Assembly (NCBI GenBank): GCA_029782095.1
Contig: JAKOVL010000188.1
Location: 1-47,464 of the forward strand
Direction: 5' to 3'
Length of the DNA stretch: 47,464 nt
Source: Bacillota bacterium
Lineage (GTDB): Bacteria > Bacillota > Dethiobacteria > DTU022
Shown here: one piece after another, positions 45,956 to 47,464 of the stretch
Layout of the letters: the number at the start of each line of letters is the position of its first letter
How positions within the stretch are numbered: position 1 is the first letter of the stretch
Notes under the pieces: model-generated
What the model saw: the letters and a program-made list of their open reading frames with translations, nothing else
The model's database searches: none
What the model was told of the DNA's origin: nothing
Program-made: the position numbers and the translations under genes

Positions 45956-46748
45956 AGTAATCGGGGTCCGTTTTCGAAGGGCCGGTAAAACTTATTACTT
46001 TGATCCTGCAAACCATCCGGTAGCTGTAGGCGATAAAGTAATTGTTGAAACAGCTCGAGGGCTGGAGATGGGGGTTGTGATAACTGCGGAGAAAGAAGTG
46101 GATGAAAGTGAAGTTGTCCAGCCGTTGAAAAAAGTAATGCGTATTGCCACGGAAGCCGATCTGCGCCAAGCCGAAGAAAACCGCCGCCGGGAAGGAGACG
46201 CCTTTGAAAAGTGCCAGGTCCAGATCAACCGCCACGGTTTAAATATGAAGCTGGTCGGCGTAGAATATACTTTTGACCGCAGTAAAATCATTTTTTATTT
46301 TACTTCGGAAGAGAGAGTCGATTTTCGGGAGCTGGTAAAAGATCTGGCTTCAATTTTTAAAACGCGCATTGAACTGCGCCAGATCGGTGTGCGCGATGAA
46401 GCTAAATTAATTGGTGGGTATGGGCCCTGCGGCCGGCCATTTTGCTGCGCCAGTTTTCTGGAGGAATTTCAGCCCGTTTCCATCCGTATGGCCAAAGGGC
46501 AAAACCTTTCTTTAAATCCCACTAAAATATCGGGAGTCTGTGGCCGCCTGATGTGCTGCCTGCGCTTTGAATTGAACACTTACGAAGAAACCCGGGAAGA
46601 GCTTTTTTCAGTGGGTGAGACGGTTGTTACCCCAGATGGTGAAGGCCTGGTGGAAAAAGTAAACCCGGGGAAAAAGGTGGTATTAGTTAAGCTTAAGGAA
46701 GACGGATGTGTCCGCGAATTCCCCCTGGAAGAGGTCGACCGGCTCTAG
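45948..46748 (+). CDS. ricT: PSP1-domain regulatory protein RicT (YaaT)
   Basis: In B. subtilis YaaT/RicT forms a Y-complex with RicA and RicF that carries Fe-S clusters and affects Spo0A phosphorylation, competence and RNA maturation. The 266-residue protein has VIGVRFRRAGKTYYFDP and GDKVIVETARGLEMGVVI, then the cysteine-rich PSP1 region YGPCGRPFCCASFLEEF and SGVCGRLMCCLRFE. AAAGGAGG, inside the end of holB, serves ATG 45948. The holB-yaaT adjacency is conserved in Firmicutes. Confidence 0.95.
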   Translation: MPRVIGVRFRRAGKTYYFDPANHPVAVGDKVIVETARGLEMGVVITAEKEVDESEVVQPLKKVMRIATEADLRQAEENRRREGDAFEKCQVQINRHGLNMKLVGVEYTFDRSKIIFYFTSEERVDFRELVKDLASIFKTRIELRQIGVRDEAKLIGGYGPCGRPFCCASFLEEFQPVSIRMAKGQNLSLNPTKISGVCGRLMCCLRFELNTYEETREELFSVGETVVTPDGEGLVEKVNPGKKVVLVKLKEDGCVREFPLEEVDRL

Positions 46749-46798
46749 GCTAATCCAGGAGCCGGAAGAACGCTCCAGGAGAATCATCTCTTGCCTTT

Positions 46799-46834
46799 AA
46801 GGGGCCGGCGGAGTAAAATCCACCCGGCCCCTTT
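46799..46834 (+). terminator. Probable terminator between convergent ricT and abrB
   Basis: AAGGGGCCGG (46799-46808) and CCGGCCCCTT (46824-46833) form a 10-bp GC-rich stem with a 15-base loop; T-tracts on either side are short. Confidence 0.65.
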
Positions 46835-46888
46835 GCTGATCTCGTCACTGCAGAGGAAGAGAGCACCTTTGCCGCCGTTCGCGCCGGT

Positions 46889-47134
46889 TTAGTCCGCGGC
46901 CATCTGCTTGATGCATTCCCGGCAAACAATCCGGCTGTTGAAGTGTTTTACATTATCGGCATTACCGCAAAAAATACAGGCGGGTTCATATTTTTTCAAA
47001 ATAATTTTTTCTCCGTCAACATAGATTTCTAATGCATCTTTTACTTCGATACCCAGTGTCCTCCTTAGCTCGATGGGAATGACCACTCTTCCTAGCTCGT
47101 CTACCTTGCGCACGATTCCTGTTGACTTCAACAT
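46889..47134 (-). CDS. abrB: AbrB/SpoVT-type transition-state regulator
   Basis: The 81-residue protein has the swapped-hairpin AbrB DNA-binding domain (MLKSTGIVRKVDELGRVVIP, IELRRTLGIEVKDALEIYVD). The C-terminal segment CIFCGNADNVKHF and then VCRECI has a CxxC...CxxC pattern common in clostridial AbrB and probably binds zinc. AbrB represses post-exponential genes and is itself under Spo0A control in Bacillus. GAGGAGGAA precedes the ATG. The promoter at 47180-47209 carries a TTGAC-N7-GTCAA palindrome suitable for autoregulation. Confidence 0.93.
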   Translation of the reverse strand: MLKSTGIVRKVDELGRVVIPIELRRTLGIEVKDALEIYVDGEKIILKKYEPACIFCGNADNVKHFNSRIVCRECIKQMAAD

Positions 47135-47179
47135 TATTTCCTCCTCTTCAACAATTTACGACAAAATGGGCGCAAATTT

Positions 47180-47209
47180 ATTATACCAGTAATTGACATG
47201 GTAAGTCAA
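47180..47209 (-). promoter_or_regulatory. abrB promoter with overlapping palindrome
   Basis: On the minus strand TTGACT (47209-47204), an 18-base spacer and TATAAT (47185-47180). TTGAC (47193-47197) and GTCAA (47205-47209) form an inverted repeat over the -35 box and adjacent spacer, an operator candidate. Confidence 0.8.
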
Positions 47210-47306
47210 TATTTTTTTTCCCAAAAAAGTCATCATTGCAATTATTTGTTCTGCGCTATTCTCGGTTGTGTACATTTTTAGTAGGTGAATAGGGGTTGAA
47301 TAGAGA

Positions 47307-47362
47307 ATGAGACCTCTATCGGTCACTCAGCCGAACTCCCAAGAAAGGAGCAGAGGTCTCAT
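47307..47362 (+). repeat. 11-bp inverted repeat in the transposase leader
   Basis: ATGAGACCTCT (47307-47317) and AGAGGTCTCAT (47352-47362) are perfect inverted copies separated by 34 bases. The ribosome binding site AGAAAGGAG (47342-47350) lies just inside the right arm, two bases before the start codon region, so the structure could restrict translation of the downstream gene. Confidence 0.65.
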
Positions 47363-47364
47363 CC

Positions 47365-47464
47365 ATGTTTAAGATTCGACAGATACTGATGGTAGTCCTG
47401 TTATTAGCCCAGGGAATTTTTGAAGCATTAAAAGAGGCGAGAGACTTTACCCAGCTGGAAGAGA
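47365..47464 (+). CDS. N-terminus of a probable transposase (partial)
   Basis: ATG 47365 opens a frame through the right edge, MFKIRQILMVVLLLAQGIFE and then ALKEARDFTQLEE. The segment EALKEARDFTQLEE resembles the N-termini of ISLre2-type (UPF0236) transposases; this is recognition from memory. The ribosome binding site AGAAAGGAG is at 47342-47350. The catalytic domain is beyond the window. The element's left end probably lies between the abrB promoter and 47307. Confidence 0.5.
   Translation, partial: MFKIRQILMVVLLLAQGIFEALKEARDFTQLEE

Overview
The window reads as chromosomal DNA from an anaerobic, endospore-forming member of the Clostridia (Peptococcaceae / Desulfotomaculum-Pelotomaculum type; inferred, not proven). 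The evidence is a set of sporulation-linked proteins (BofA, a Spo0E-like phosphatase, an AbrB/SpoVT regulator, RicT/YaaT, GerMN domains), a ferredoxin-dependent 2-oxoacid oxidoreductase, a T-box leader, a long Gram-positive type SRP RNA and strong GGAGG ribosome binding sites. The gene set gyrA, guaB, serS, tRNA-Ser, tadA, SRP RNA, dnaX, yaaK, recR, yaaL, bofA, yaaO-like, holB, yaaT, abrB is the one found near oriC in Bacillus subtilis, so this is probably an origin-proximal region with lineage-specific insertions.

Layout. 1-485: tail of a probable transposase and the gyrA leader. 486-5761: gyrA, a lipoprotein-like FAD protein overlapping its end, and a 5S/oxaloacetate-decarboxylase-type carboxyltransferase. 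5765-12797: branched-chain amino acid operon (ilvE-ilvD-ilvB-ilvN-leuC-leuD) behind a perfect-consensus promoter and a T-box with a probable valine specifier; ilvC, leuA and leuB are absent from the cluster. 12814-18846: an EF-G paralogue, then a FemAB-type transferase, D-Ala-D-Ala ligase and a class V aminotransferase. 18878-23368: an OmpR-type two-component system followed by a membrane-anchored beta-propeller/double-GerMN protein, reminiscent of actinobacterial MtrAB-LpqB with the domains in the opposite order.

23428-31724 is a translation block: argS, serS, four tRNA-Ser genes (UGA, GCU, CGA, GGA), tRNA-Arg(ACG), tadA (whose known bacterial substrate is tRNA-Arg(ACG)) and the SRP RNA. It is interrupted by a truncated fic gene carrying a palindromic repeat, and by an XRE regulator plus histidine phosphatase divergent from a Spo0E-like gene, with operator-like palindromes between them.

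31825-36893: dnaX-yaaK-recR and then yaaL-bofA, separated by a small antisense Cys-rich ORF and an MmgE/PrpD gene. 37039-39838: four-subunit 2-oxoacid:ferredoxin oxidoreductase. 39851-41794: DUF3786, DUF523 and alpha/beta hydrolase genes. 41889-46748: guaB, a yaaO-like PLP decarboxylase, holB and ricT, with no tmk between yaaO and holB. 46889-47464: abrB on the minus strand with an operator-like palindrome at its promoter, then the start of another probable insertion sequence with a long inverted repeat in its leader. Function calls come from reading motifs by eye; no database search was possible.
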